Below are positions 35,930-47,648 of a DNA stretch of 64,000 nt, piece by piece. Under the pieces are notes generated by a model that saw nothing but the letters and a program-made list of their open reading frames with translations, made no database searches and was not told the origin of the DNA. The stretch is from Orobanche coerulescens (taxonomy: Eukaryota; Streptophyta; Magnoliopsida; Lamiales; Orobanchaceae): assembly GCA_033398695.1 (NCBI GenBank), contig JAWKAU010000039.1:682001-746000 (forward strand). The letters run 5' to 3'. Numbering within the stretch: position 1 is the stretch's first letter; each line of letters begins with the position of its first letter. Both the position numbers and the translations under genes were made by a program.

Positions 35930-37033
35930 CATCCCACAGTTATGGCACGTGACAGTCTGCCTCGGAGACTTGGTGCTTAAATGACCCTGTTCTTGATAGT
36001 TGAAACAGGTGATGGCCGAACTGGCCGCTCGGGACTGAGATTCCGTGGGTCTAGGCGCCATAGGAGGTCGCTCAGAAAAAGTAGAGCCCGCACGAGGTTT
36101 CTTGAAAGTGGCCTGACTTCCGTCAGACTGATTACGATTCTTTGACTTCTTGCCAGCAGATGAAGGTTGTTGCTTAGCAATCTCCTTAGCAGTAAGCTCA
36201 TAAGTAAGAGCTTTCTCAATGAATTCATCCAGAGTGGTGCAATTATGATTAAGTAACTGCATCTACATACGGGGTTTCAGCCTCTTGCTGAAATACTTAA
36301 TCTTATCCGCCTCGGAGTGAATGATAGATGAGGCGAAAGGAAGAAGTTCCTCAAATTTCTCGGCGATGGCGAGAACATCCTCGTCTGCTGAGGGGTCGGG
36401 AGTGAGTAGTTCTGATAGCTTGGCCTCTCTTAGTGGGGCCGGATAATACCTCTCCATCATGAGAGTCTTGAATTGATCCCAAGTACATGATCCGTCGGTG
36501 GGTTTCAATGATAACCACCATGAATGAGCGTTCTTACCCAGATAGTAAGCCGCAACTGAAACTTTGTGTCCTTCAGGACACTCTACCATAGCAAATAACT
36601 TCTCGAAATGTTCGAGCCAGTGAACAATATCCGCCGGTTCAGATGAACCCTCAAAAGTAGGTGGCCTTTGGCGAGAGATGTCGCCAATGATACTGTTCAC
36701 ACTCTTATCTTGCCTCTGAGGTGGCGGCGGAGGAGCCTGTTGATTTTGAGTAGCTGAGTTATGTATCGTCTCCATCAGTTGTGCTATCTGAGTCATTTGG
36801 GCCATCATGCCCTGCATAAAAGCGAGTGGATCAACCCGAAAACCTTCTGACTGAGCTGTGTCCCAGGTACGACTCCCTGATAGTGAATGATTACATCCAG
36901 GTGAATGAGTGGCAGCATCACTGCTCGATGAATTAGCATTATTCCTAGCGTTCGCACGTGTATTCACATGAGCTCCCGGGTTTCGGCCCGCACCATGGCC
37001 TCGTCCCCCGCGTCCTCTGCCTGCTCTCTCCAT
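35930..37033 (-). pseudogene. Truncated gypsy gag (element C) fused to satellite S1
   Basis: The start ATG at 37033 gives MERAGRGRGGRGHGAGRNPG. Then come Ser/Asn-rich sequence, a proline run, and the capsid region ('PADIVHWLEHFEKLF', 'YYLGKNAHSWWLSLKP', 'LMMERYYP'). An in-frame stop lies at 36263-36265. The reading frame continues to 'AITCFNYQEQGHLS' and 'TVTCHNCG', where two Cys of the first zinc knuckle are replaced (Tyr, Ser). At about 35930 the homology to element E gag stops inside the second knuckle and S1 begins. Everything downstream (protease to integrase, 3' LTR) is missing. Closest relative in the window is element E, with long identical stretches. Confidence 0.88.
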
Positions 37034-37512
37034 ACTGAAGTAGGAAAGTCACATGATAATTATAGCTCGCGTATGAATATCATATTATGATTACGTCATG
37101 AAATGATGAAAATGAGCATACGCGCTCTAACTCAGTGATTACATGAATGATTTACTGAGGTGACATGATTATCTGATGAAATTCTTGAAATGATTATCTT
37201 GAACAAGTTAACAAGATTAATGATATGATCCTCAAGATCAACAACTGAACTGTGAAATGAACTGAGTGATTAATGAATTAACATGATCAACATGATCAAA
37301 ATGAAAATGATGTTTGAGGAGTGTTAACTAATGAATTATGAATGAATGATTATTGCCAGAAATTATACCATGGCGTCAGAAATCTTACTGTTCTTTGGTC
37401 TGAGGGCTCGGATCTTGCACAGGTCACACGTGATGCGAAAGTCCAATGATACTAGTCTGATGAACGATGATTTCAAATGAAACATGAATCGGAAGGTAGT
37501 ATTCAAAACCAC
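37034..37512 (-). other. Leader of element C
   Basis: 480 bp between PBS and gag, rich in 'atgattatga'-type ATGA repeats. It matches the leader of element E (48937-49418) closely. No coding potential. Confidence 0.7.
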
Positions 37513-37524
37513 GCTCCGATACCA
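37513..37524 (-). promoter_or_regulatory. Primer-binding site of element C
   Basis: TGGTATCGGAGC on the reverse strand, four bases from the LTR edge at 37529. Confidence 0.85.
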
Positions 37525-37528
37525 ACTC

Positions 37529-40005
37529 TGTAACACCCCAAACTAGGTGGATATTACAGTGCCGTGGACCCCCGACTGGGATCCACCAGGCGAGTGAAAA
37601 TGAATGAAATACACAGGGTAAATGTAGTACCGAACCACATTACATCATTAATTACTCCGATGAGGAGTTTCATACAACACACCCAAGATAATACATAATA
37701 CATGTATGTTTTATATGAAGATAAAACATACGACACTGAATAAAATGAGTATTCAAACGGAAGTCTGCAGCGGAAATAAAATAAATAAAACACGAGTGAA
37801 TGAAAGGACTGGGGGCCCCTACTAGTATCACTGGGGCTCCTCGCCGTCAACGTTCTCTTCCCGTGCCTTAGCCTTGCCATGACCTGAAAACAAAATCCCC
37901 CAACGGGGTCAGTTACACAGAACAACAATCCTCAAGAGTTGAATAAACACAATCATATATATACTGTAAAAACCACAAGTTTGATCAAAATCTCAAATCG
38001 TCGAACACATGCGATCAAATGTGAATCGGCCAGATTATAACCCAATCCTGTTGAAAACGTACGCAATCAAACATGTTGTTTGAATCAACCATCAGTACGG
38101 CTCAAAGGATGGCGCCACACTACACCCAGGATGGAAATGTGTCCGTGCACAAGCCACCAACGAGTATCGATCGAATACACGTGTGGTCTTGTACCTAATC
38201 AGTCTCACGAAGTAATCGTCTCGTGTGCACAGTCCAATGTGAGGTCAACTACCAACACACGACTTTATATGTGCCCGACATGAAAATCCTATACATACCA
38301 ACCGGCACGCCAGTATCACCCGGAATGCCACGAGATAACAAAAGTGACATCGAAAATAAATAATGACTCACCGAGTTGAAATGATAGTGAAATGAATGAT
38401 AGCCCAATAAAATGATTGGAACTGTCGTTCCTCGTGAATGAAGTGATTAATTAACAATTACAAGTCTCAATATGGTTAATACATTATGAATGAACTATAA
38501 TTATGAATGAACAACAACGAAATTAACTTACTCAACACCGGTGAACAATGTCCTTCCACGAACAAATGTCCTAAATGAGATGTCGGTCGCTCGAACCACC
38601 TTGAATAACACAAATACCAACAATCCGCTCAATATACGAATCAAACACGAGTATAACTAACTCAAAACGTCGATACGACTAAACCAAACTCATTGGGGCA
38701 TTATATCAAACACGTTGTGGCCAATCTTCGATTGTTTACAACCAAACCTTAAATATACCCTTATAAAGACCCCAAGAAGTGATCCAAACCAACAAAACGT
38801 CTTCAATACAATCAATAATCCAATATGAATATCCAAATTCGTGATTACAACAACAATTAATCGAAAACCCCCAAATCCAGCTCAATATTCAAAGTGTTCT
38901 TGAATAACCCTCAATCATCCAATGAATAATCATACATATCCATAATCATGTGTACATCTCTTCATACAACATGATCATAACGTCCAAAACATCATATCTC
39001 AACACAAAATCAAAATCCAAGATGTTTGAAGAATATTACCTTTGAAGATCCAAACACTTTGATCCGAAGAAACGCGTTAGATCGACAATCCAAGCTTCCC
39101 AAACTAATGAAGATAATGAAAACCGAACATCCAAGTGATTGATGATGAAAAATCTCTCCCTCAAGCTCTCTCTCTCTCTCTCGGATACGAGGTGAAGAAA
39201 TAAAAAAATGACTCAAAGTCCCATCCAAGTCCTATATAAACTGCCGAATGTTACGGCCGTAACTCGGCCTACTTACGGCCGTAACATCCCAAGTCAACGG
39301 CCTTACGGCCGTAACCAACCATCTCGTACGGCCGTAACTCGGCTTCGTCCAGAATCTACCGACAGTCATATGGCCGTACCCGCACCGGTCTTACGGGCGT
39401 AACTCGCCCTCGTCCAAAACGCCTGCCGACAGCCATACGGCCGTACCCGCATGCCTTACGGGCGTAACTCGCCCGATACGGCCGTACCCGGCCAAACTTA
39501 CGGGCGTAAGATGCCTTCGTCAAAACTACCTGGGCACCCTGACTGCATCGTACGGCCGTAACTGGCCAAGCCTTACGGCCGTACCAGCCTCATCTTACGG
39601 CCGTATGCCGCAACCCTTACGGCCGTAAGTCCCATTCGTCCGAACTGGCCTGAAATCAACGAACGCCTATTATGGCCGTATCCGAAAATCCTTACGGTCA
39701 TAACTCACCTTTGTCCAAAATCACCTTGAGCCAACGAATGCATGTTACGGACGTAATGCCTGAATAGTTACGGCCGTAACTCGCTGTTGGAAGTGACAAA
39801 AATCTCTATCTACTCGTAACAAACGGTGAATGATCCGACGTGCCATACGTATGTGAAAGTAAACAAGTCCAACACAAGACTATATTCACGATGATTATGA
39901 TAATACTCTCGTCTCGACTCTCAATCGAAGATGAATGACGATCGGTAACTGATACACGGTTACAAATTGCCAACGATGAATACAAATGAATGAATCATCA
40001 GAATT
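37529..40005 (-). repeat. 5' LTR of element C, outer end truncated
   Basis: It starts TGTAACACCCCAAACTAGG like the LTR of E and shares E's order of blocks (hairpin CCCC-GTT-GGGG, ATGA-rich part, exon-like blocks, TATA, palindromes). Sequence similarity to E's LTR end fades after 'tgatacacggttacaa' near 39965-40005, and no terminal GGTATTACA follows. Its palindromes differ in sequence from those of E, so C and E are sister families and not copies of one family. Confidence 0.8.
39233..39795 (-). promoter_or_regulatory. TATA box and TTACGGCCGTAA palindrome array, element C LTR
   Basis: Reverse-strand TTTATATAGG near 39231-39240 is followed upstream after 10 bp by TTACGGCCGTAAC (39251). About 18 more full or partial copies (TTACGG, CCGTAA, and variants such as TTACGGGCGTAA) follow up to 39782. 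Full copies are perfect 12-bp palindromes. Confidence 0.78.
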
Positions 40006-40009
40006 ATTC

Positions 40010-40460
40010 TAAGAACTCAAGTTTCTGTGACTAAGATTTAACAATTTTATGAACTAAAATTGTAAGAATGTAGAAGTGAGAATTATAAGAATAATACTCA
40101 AGAAAATTCGAGCAGCAGCTCTTGATTCAAGAACAAGAGCCGATATATCTTTTTGATTTCAAAAGTGGTCTGTCTTTTCATTACCAAAAGGTCTCCTTTT
40201 ATAGGAGTGTACAGAACAAACTATATTATCCCCGACATATTAAACTAAGAAAATAAAATCAAGAGTGTCCCTGTTTCTAAGACAATGAAGGGCGGTCACA
40301 CATGTGACTAGATTAAAAGGAAATAAACTAACATCAACTATCCTAGAAAGTAAATAAAGAAGTGTTGAAAAGGTCTTGGTCTTCACAACATCACGTTGAT
40401 TTTGAAGCTCCCACATGCTAAAATTCTTTTTTTTCAAGACAAAATAAAATATCACACCCT
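40010..40460 (-). repeat. Probable Ty1/copia LTR fragment with polypurine tract
   Basis: On the reverse strand, AAGGAGGGTG (about 40458-40467) looks like a copia polypurine tract followed by an LTR start TGTGATATTTTATTTTG. The LTR would run left about 430 bp, a normal copia LTR size. Sequence at 40090-40150 ('ctcaagaaaattcgagcagcagctc') has the feel of copia LTRs, but the family is not recognised. Positions 40470-40636 would be the 3' end of its interior. Confidence 0.4.
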
Positions 40461-40636
40461 CCTTGAAGCTTCCTCACGCCTAAGTCTAATTTCCAAGCTA
40501 GGATGGATTTTTCTTAATCATCAAGTCGACCTTCGGTTGTTTATCCTTTTTATAGAGTATTTTCCTTTTCGAGTTTTATGATTTAACTCTCAGTTTCAGG
40601 AAGAATTTTTAGAGTTTCCAAGAATTTATGGTGATT

Positions 40637-40833
40637 TAACAAAGTCGAACTCACACGTGGAAAAGTCGCTAAAGAACACGGAATTCAACAGAACGATACC
40701 GAAACGAACTCGGATGACAAAAAGTGTAGAATTAATCATTCTCAGGATGACGAAACGGTCCCAAGCAAGTCGTCAAAATGGACTTTCGCCAAAAAAAGAA
40801 AAATTACCGGAAATCGAATTTGCGGATATTACA
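40637..40833 (-). repeat. Inverted fragment of an A-family LTR start
   Basis: The reverse strand of 40833-40637 reads TGTAATATCCGCAAA and continues along the first 200 bp of the element A LTR ('gtcgtcaaaatgg', 'attaatcattctcagg', 'cgaaacgaactcgg') with many substitutions. It is an old copy, only the LTR tip remains, and it is opposite in orientation to A. Confidence 0.85.
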
Positions 40834-41248
40834 TAAATCTCATAGTGAAAGCAAGACAAATGATTTTGTTCTGCTCCAAGACAAAATAAAAACTCTCGAA
40901 AAACGAGAAGGAGAACTTGAGACCATCTTGAAATCTTTCGAGAAATCATCTAAAAGGATGAAAAAAATTCTAAGCACCGGGAAACATGCTCATGATAAAA
41001 GTGGCTTAGGACACAACTCGTGTTCCAATAAAAGGAAAACTAGTACTGTGTTCGTCAGGAGTGTGGAACCCATTCCTGTATCAGAAGAAATCCCGAGTCC
41101 TGTGAAGGTACCTGTTGCACCGCGAACAGCAAAGGCTGCTATTCCGCCACCTCAGTCATATTCCAGATAGCGGAATTCTCAGCCATTCAGACCTGTAAGG
41201 TGTAACCAACAGCATGCTCCACGAGCATATCAAAAGCGCCAGCAGCCG
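40834..41248 (+). pseudogene. Ty1/copia gag fragment (Sirevirus-like)
   Basis: The frame reads a coiled-coil-like 'LQDKIKTLEKREGELETILKSFEK', then 'ILSTGKHAHDKSGLGHNS' and 'TVFVRS'. This order (lysine-rich coil, 'GK..DK.GLG', 'T.FV') is typical of gag in Ty1/copia elements of the Sirevirus type. A stop at 41168-41170 interrupts it, and the zinc knuckle is absent because homology ends at about 41248. Both sides are unrelated elements, so it is an orphan block about 0.4 kb long. Confidence 0.65.
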
Positions 41249-41250
41249 TT

Positions 41251-41337
41251 CAGTGGTCGAGACATGGAGTCGAGGAAGCTACGTGGGAGACTGAGGTTAG
41301 CATGCGAGAGAGATACCCCGAGATGTTTACCCCTTAG
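41251..41337 (+). pseudogene. Gypsy pol C-terminal end (element F), fragment
   Basis: In frame: 'QWSRHGVEEATWETEVSMRE' followed by 'RYPEMFTP' and a stop at 41335-41337. This is the end of the integrase C-terminal domain seen in B, E and G. The sequence after the stop has the usual 'ggacgaaactcctttta' and a polypurine tract AAGGGGGG (41361-41368). Confidence 0.8.
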
Positions 41338-41371
41338 TTTCGAGGACGAAACTCCTTTTAAGGGGGGAATA

Positions 41372-41482
41372 TGTAATACCCTCGCCTTTACTATTGAATT
41401 TTCTCATATAAACCAAGTATCTTCGCACCATATCTGTTTTGTTGTAGCAAGTATATTGACGAATTATGTTAAGTTGGAATCA
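41372..41482 (+). repeat. Gypsy LTR start (element F), truncated
   Basis: TGTAATACCC begins right after the polypurine tract. About 110 bp of LTR follow before gag sequence of element G takes over near 41483. The LTR differs from those of A, B, C, E and G after the first ten bases. Confidence 0.65.
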
Positions 41483-41711
41483 TGGTCATTCATACTATAC
41501 AATATCTTCTGACAGGGGAGGCTTTCGACTGGTGGGAGGCCATTCGACCGGAGGAGCACAATGTTGACTGGACGGAATTCAAATTGATGATGGAAGCGCA
41601 GTATTGTCCTCGCCCAGTTAGAGAAGCCCGAGTTCGGGAGTTTTTCTCACCACAAAATTCAGAAGCATCTGTGACGGACGTGATTAAGACCTTTAATCAC
41701 CAGCTGACTTA
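41483..41711 (+). pseudogene. Element G gag, left part (interrupted by E)
   Basis: The frame reads 'HTIQYLLTGEAFDWWEAIRP', 'LMMEAQYCPRPVREARVREFF' and 'DVIKTFNHQLTY', matching the capsid region of B gag. At 41711 the frame is cut by insertion of E. Removing E and one ACTTA brings the reading into phase with 51922 onward. The N-terminal RGRG region is missing. Confidence 0.88.
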
Positions 41712-44190
41712 TGTAACACCCCAAACTAGGCGGATATTACAGTGCCGTAAATCCCCGACTGGGACCCACCAGGCAAATGAAAATGATGAATTAAATAATA
41801 TAATTGTAGTACCGAACCACATTATATTACCAAGTACTCCGATGAGGAGTTTAGGTACATTACACCAGGACAAAATAGAATACTAGTATATTTTATATGG
41901 AGATAAAATACACCACCCTGAACAAATAAGCATCTCAAACGGAATTTGCAGCGGAAAAATACAAATGACGGAATAACTGAAATGACTGAAATGACTGAAA
42001 CAAACGAAATGACTGGGGCCCCCTACTAGTATCACTGGGACTCGTCGCCGTCAACATGCTCTTCCCGTGTCTTTGCCTTGCCGTGACCTGAAAAACAAAA
42101 TCCCACAACGGGGTCAGTTACACAGAACAACAATCCTCAAGGGTTGAAATTACACAATCATGAATTACTGAAGTTATGAAATATCCTTAATTATGAATTA
42201 CGCTGAAGAGGAGTACCATAGTACGCCCGTAGTGTTCTGTGCGAGTGTACAAGACGAATGACCGGACACACCCGTCCTTGTACCTAATTAGTCGCACGGT
42301 GTAACGCTTTCCCGTGTGCACGGTTAAATGTATCGGTGAACCCAATACATAACCATCGTGTGCCCGACTAAAAATTCCACACAGCCACACCCGGCCACGC
42401 AATATGAACCCAGAAGGTCACATGAACGAGAATGACCATAATGAATATCAATGAATAATAATTAGACAAGGCTAAGATGACTCACCGATATGAAAGTAAT
42501 AGTGACATGATTGATAACCCAATGAAATGATTTGGAACCGTCGTTCCTCGTGAATGAAATGATTATTCGACAATTACAAGTCTCAAAATGATTATTATTA
42601 TGATGAATGAATTATGATTATGAACAATCAACAACGAAAGGTATGAGTATCCTTTTAACCGAGTAAGATTTAACTTACTCAATACCGATGAAGAATGTCC
42701 GTCCACGAACAACGTCCTAACCAAGATACCGGTCGCTCGAACAACCTTGAATAACAATAATTACCAACAATCGTTCAATACACATATCAAGCAACAAAAC
42801 ACGACTAACCCAAAGGTCGAAACAACGATAATCAAACTCATAGGGCATTCCAACGAATACAGAACCAACCACACAACTTCGGAAATATCCAATCCCGAAT
42901 ATGTCGAAACCCACACCAAATTGAGTATTTCGAACTAACAAAACACTTCAATGATATCAATAATCCATTAGGAATCCATAATTCATGATTACAACAACAT
43001 CAATCGGAAAATCCCCAATTAACCGAAGTCAACCCCCAAGGGTTCTTGAAAACAATTCCGAAAATAACCATTAAATCCATAGAAATATATTTTTCCAAGG
43101 TAGATAATCCATATCTAATATATTCCAATGATAATCCAAGCTTACACGAAGAAATCGGAAGGAAAACCCAAAAATCCGAAATTCTAGATCCAAGAAATTA
43201 ATACCTTTGATTCGATGTTTTGGAGATGATGAAGTGATGATTAATCCAACTCAAAGACTTGAATATGATGATTGATGATTACACCTTGATAAATACTCTC
43301 TAAATCGCCCAAATCGCCAAGAACCGACGAGAGAATGAGAAATAGATGACAAATGACGAAGTCTGACTAAACTGTCCAATTTATAGTCAGTCCAGGTTAG
43401 CGTGCGCTAGCCCTTATGAATAGCGTGCGCTAACGAGTAGTTTGGGTAGTCCAGTACCCACTGTCCGAACACGGTAGCGCGCGCTACGTACCTTTTGTAG
43501 CGTGCGCTACGACCATACTACTAGCGTACGTTAATGCTCATAGTTAGCGTGCGCTAACGAATAATTTGATGCCCAGTATTGGAATCCAGAAACTGCCTGA
43601 CCTCTGATCTGACCTCGATAGCGTGCGCTACAACAATTGTTTAGCGTGCGCTATAACATCGATTGCGTACGCTAAAAACAACACATAGCGTATGCTAAGA
43701 ATTAATCCAAAGGCGCCCAAAGAGCCACCGGACTCCACCGATCGCCTAGCGCGCGCTACACCACATATTAGCGTGCGCTACTGCAACCCGTTAGCGCGCG
43801 CTACTTACCACTCGTAGCGTGCGCTACAAATAACTCACCTGCAGTCCAGTACCTTTTGGACTGCAGCCAGGGAAACCTTAGCGTGCGCTAAAGCTGAGTG
43901 GTAGCGTGCGCTACCTATACCCAATTAGCGTACGCTAAAAGGAGTACGTAGCGTGCGCTACTCCTCACGCACAGTTCGCAACGAAAAAGACAATGATGAT
44001 AAACACGGCACGAAACTCCAATCAGATTAGTGATGAATGACGATTGATACACGATACAATTACTCTGAATGATGAATACCATGACTGAATCTGAGTGACA
44101 AATGATTAATAATGAGTGAAAATTACTGAGTATCAATTACTGAATGATAAATACTGAATGATAATTGCTGAATTACAACCGGGTATTACA
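41712..44190 (-). repeat. 3' LTR of element E (left copy)
   Basis: 2479 bp. The sequence just inside the element (about 44191-44215) reads, on the reverse strand, a 'cttaaggg'-type polypurine tract ending in GGGGGGGTGTA. TATA box (reverse strand CTATAAATT) at about 43378-43386, with the palindrome array to its right. Confidence 0.94.
43378..43965 (-). promoter_or_regulatory. TATA box and TAGCGTGCGCTA palindrome array, E left LTR
   Basis: CTATAAAT on the reverse strand, a 10-11-bp gap, then TTAGCGTGCGCTAG (43397) and about 17 further copies up to 43962. Most are 12-14 bp with arms TAGCG and CGCTA around TG, CA, CG or TA. Confidence 0.82.
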
Positions 44191-44224
44191 TACACCCCCC
44201 CTTAAAAGAGTTTCGTCCCCGAAA

Positions 44225-47200
44225 CTAAGGGTCAAACAACTCGAGATAACTCTCCCGCATACTATCCTCGGTTTCCCAAGTAGCCTCTTCGACTCCGTGT
44301 CTAGACCACTGAATTTTAACCAAAGGAATCGTCTTATTCCTCAACTGTTTGATTCGTCGTTCTAAAACTCGCATAGGACGCTCCTCATATGAATGATCGT
44401 CGGCGATCTCGATTTCGTCGAACTGAAGTATGTGGCTCGGGTCGGCAACATACTTCCGCAGCTGAGAGACATGAAACACATTATGAATTCGGCTCAACGC
44501 CGGAGGTAAAGCCAATCGATAAGCTAACTCGCCTACTCGATCCAAAATCTCAAACGGTCCAATGAATCTCGGACTCAACTTTCCCCTCCTCCCAAAACGG
44601 AAGATACCACGACTCGGGAATACCTTGACCAACACATGGTCACCAGCCTCGAACTCTAATGGTCGACGACGGTTATCTGCGTACGATTTCTTTCGACTCT
44701 GAGCGGTCAACAAACGACTCCTGATCAAAGCTACCTTCTCACGGGCGGCTATAAGCATATCGGGCTCGGTGCCAATTGATTCTGATAAGTCATCCCAACA
44801 CAACGGAGATCGACAACGACGACCATACAAGGCCTCGTAAGGTGCCATCTTGATCGAAGCATGCCAACTATTATTATACGTGAACTCGATCAATGGTAGT
44901 TGGGCTTCCCAATCATCTTTCCAATCGAGGACGCATGCCCTCAACATGTCCTCTAATGTCTGAATGGTCCTCTCTGATTGTCCGTCGGATTGAGGATGAA
45001 AAGCGGTACTGAGATTAAGCTGGGTTCCCATTGCACGATGAACTGATTTCCTGAAATGCGACACAAACCGTCCGTCACGATCGGAAACGATACTTTTAGG
45101 AGTACCGTGCAGTCTCACTATCTCCTTTATGAACAACTGAGCCAGTCTCTCGGGACCCCACGTATCCTTAATCTCAAGAAAATGAGCTGATTTAGTTAAG
45201 CGGTCCACAATCACCCAGATCGTATTCATGCCACGACGACTCGTCGGCAAACTCGTGATGAAATCCATAGAAATGTCTTCCCACTTCCACTCTCGAATAG
45301 GGAGAGGTTTCAAAGATACCCGCCGGCCGATGTTCAATCTTGACTTGTTGGCAAGTTAAGCATCTCGAAACAAATTCCGCGACTTCTCGCTTTATATTAC
45401 TCCACCAGTAATTTTGTTTCAAGTCTTTATACATCTTGCTAGACCCCGGATGAACAGAATAAGGGGTAGCATGAGCTTCTCTCAAAATCGAGTTTTTCAA
45501 CTCGTCATTCGCCGGTACGCACAACCGGTTCTTAAACCTCAAAAGTCCATCCTCGTGGACCACGAATCCAGGGGCTTTCCCCTGAGCCACATCCTCATGA
45601 ATGTGCAACAATGCTGGGTCTGAACCCTGATTCTCCCTGATTGCATCCTCAAGAGATGATGAAATCTCTAACATACAAAGCTATCCCTGAACTCGCTGAA
45701 GCCAGACCTCGATCTCGGGTCTAAGGAATTCCTGCTGAAGCTCCTTTTGAACTGTTAAACGGGCAAGCATCTGCTCCTGAATGGACTTACGACTCAAGGC
45801 GTCGGCGACAACGTTCGCCTTGCCCGGGTGGTAGAGGATCTCGATATCATAATCTTTGATTAATTCCAACCACCGTCTCTGACGCATATTTAACTCCTTC
45901 TGAGTAAATAGATACTTTAAACTCTTATGATCGGTGAATATCTGACAGGTAACGCCATAAAGGTAATGACGCCAAATCTTCAAAGCGAACACCACGGCTG
46001 CTAGCTCCAGGTCGTGGGTCGGATAATTAACCTCGTAAGGTCTCAATTGCCGTGAAGCATAGGCAATAACCTTCCCGTTCTGCATGAGCACACATCCGAG
46101 ACCCTGTCCGGACGCATCACTATAGATCACAAATCCTTCCGTCCCCTGCGGCAAGGAAAGTACAGGTGCTGACATTAAACGGCTCTTGAGTTCCTCAAAA
46201 CTCCATTGACACGCGTCGGACCACGTGTATTTCTTATCCTTCCGTAAAAGGTTCGTTAAGGGTTGAGCGATTCTAGAAAATCCCTCTACAAATCGCCGAT
46301 AATAACCCGCTAATCCGAGGAAACTTCGGATTTCCTTAACGCTCTTCGGAGGTAGCCAATCTCGAATAGCCTCCGTCTTCTGAGGGTCGACACGAACTCC
46401 GTCTGATGAAATTACATGTCCGAGAAAAGTCACTTCGGACATCCAGAACTCACATTTGGAAAACTTCCCATAAAGTTGTTCTCGTCTAAACACGTCGAGC
46501 ACTTGATGGAGGTGTAACTCGTGTTCCTCCCGGTCACGAGAATAAATCAAAATGTAATCGATGAAGACAACAACAAACTGATCCAAGAAGTCGATGAAAA
46601 CCCGATTCATTAATTCCATGAATACAGCAGGTGCATTAGTCAATCCGAACGGCATAACCACAAACTCATAATGACCATAGTGTGTTCGAAACGCCGTCCT
46701 CGCGATGTCCGACTCTCGGATCCGCAACTGATGATATCCAGATCTTAGGTCGATCTTGGAAAATATTGAAGCTCCCTGAAGTTGATCTAAGAGATCATCA
46801 ATACGGGGTAAGGGATACTTATTCTTGATCGTCACCCTGTTCAACTCCCGATAATCAATACATAAGCGGAATGAGCCATCCTTCTTCTTGACAAATAACA
46901 CTGGTGCTCCCCACGGGGACGCACTCGGTCGAATATAACCTTTCTCGAACAACTCCTCAAGTTGGTTCTTTAATTCCTGCATTTCGGTCGGGGCCATCCG
47001 GTACGGTGTCTTCGATATCGGTGACGTACCAGGCTCCAACTCAATCGTGAATTCCACATCCCTATGTGGAGGCAAACCTGGTAATTCGTCTGGAAAAACA
47101 TCGGCATAATCCCTCACCACCGGAATATCCGTTAACATTACTGATGACTTCTCGGTTTTGGCCATATAGCACCAATAACCGACACATCCCTGATTGAGTA

Positions 47201-47648
47201 ACCTTACTACTTTCATCAAATTAATGACCTTACCAGAACAGCCGGGATTACCTCCCTGAAACACACATTCAACCCCATCGTCTGAAATGATAGTGACCAT
47301 ACGCTTACGGACACTAATGATGGCATCATGACGATCCATCCAATCAATACCTAAGATGATGTCATCCCTCGGCAAATCTACCACGATTAGGTCCGCTGGC
47401 CATACATGACCATGAAACTGAATCGGACAATTCTGAATCTCACGATTACCGATAATTCGTCTACCATCAGGTAGGCCAATGACATAAGGCTCACAACTAG
47501 TAGCACTACCCAGACGTAGTCTACTCAAACATGACTCGGAAATGAATGAATGCGATGCACCAAAGATCGAAAAGGGCATGCAGAAAGTTGAGATAGAATA
47601 TCGAGTGTACCGAGATCATTCGGGCCTCGATCATCGGTCTTCTTCATC
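44225..47648 (-). pseudogene. Element E pol: protease, RT, RNase H, integrase, chromodomain-like end
   Basis: The main frame 47579-45681 holds the protease flank ('[14 protein letters not shown]'; the catalytic Asp-Ser-Gly triad is disrupted by an indel near 47565), RT ('[15 protein letters not shown]', '[16 protein letters not shown]') and a complete RNase H ('[17 protein letters not shown]', '[17 protein letters not shown]', '[12 protein letters not shown]'). The RT active site reads FIDYIL where G has FIDDIF, so one catalytic Asp is lost. Integrase starts near 45674 with its HHCC region, changes frame near 45310, and continues to 44225 with all three DDE residues visible ('DISMDFITSLP', 'SDRDGRFVSHF', 'SERTIQTLEDM'). 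The end carries 'VKIQWSRHGVEEATWE'. Confidence 0.9.

Noticed and set aside
36263..36265. Programmed stop-codon readthrough in element C gag
   Set aside because: The related gag of E has no stop at this place, its own stop is elsewhere, and C is truncated, so simple decay is more likely.
39251..39790. CpG-island promoter of a host gene
   Set aside because: The CG content comes from the palindrome copies inside the LTR of element C, and the only nearby gene is gag of the same element.
43397..43962. CRISPR-like array: regularly recurring palindromic repeats
   Set aside because: Spacers range from a few to about 70 bp, the repeats are only 12-14 bp and vary in the centre, there are no cas genes, and the array sits in the promoter of a plant LTR.
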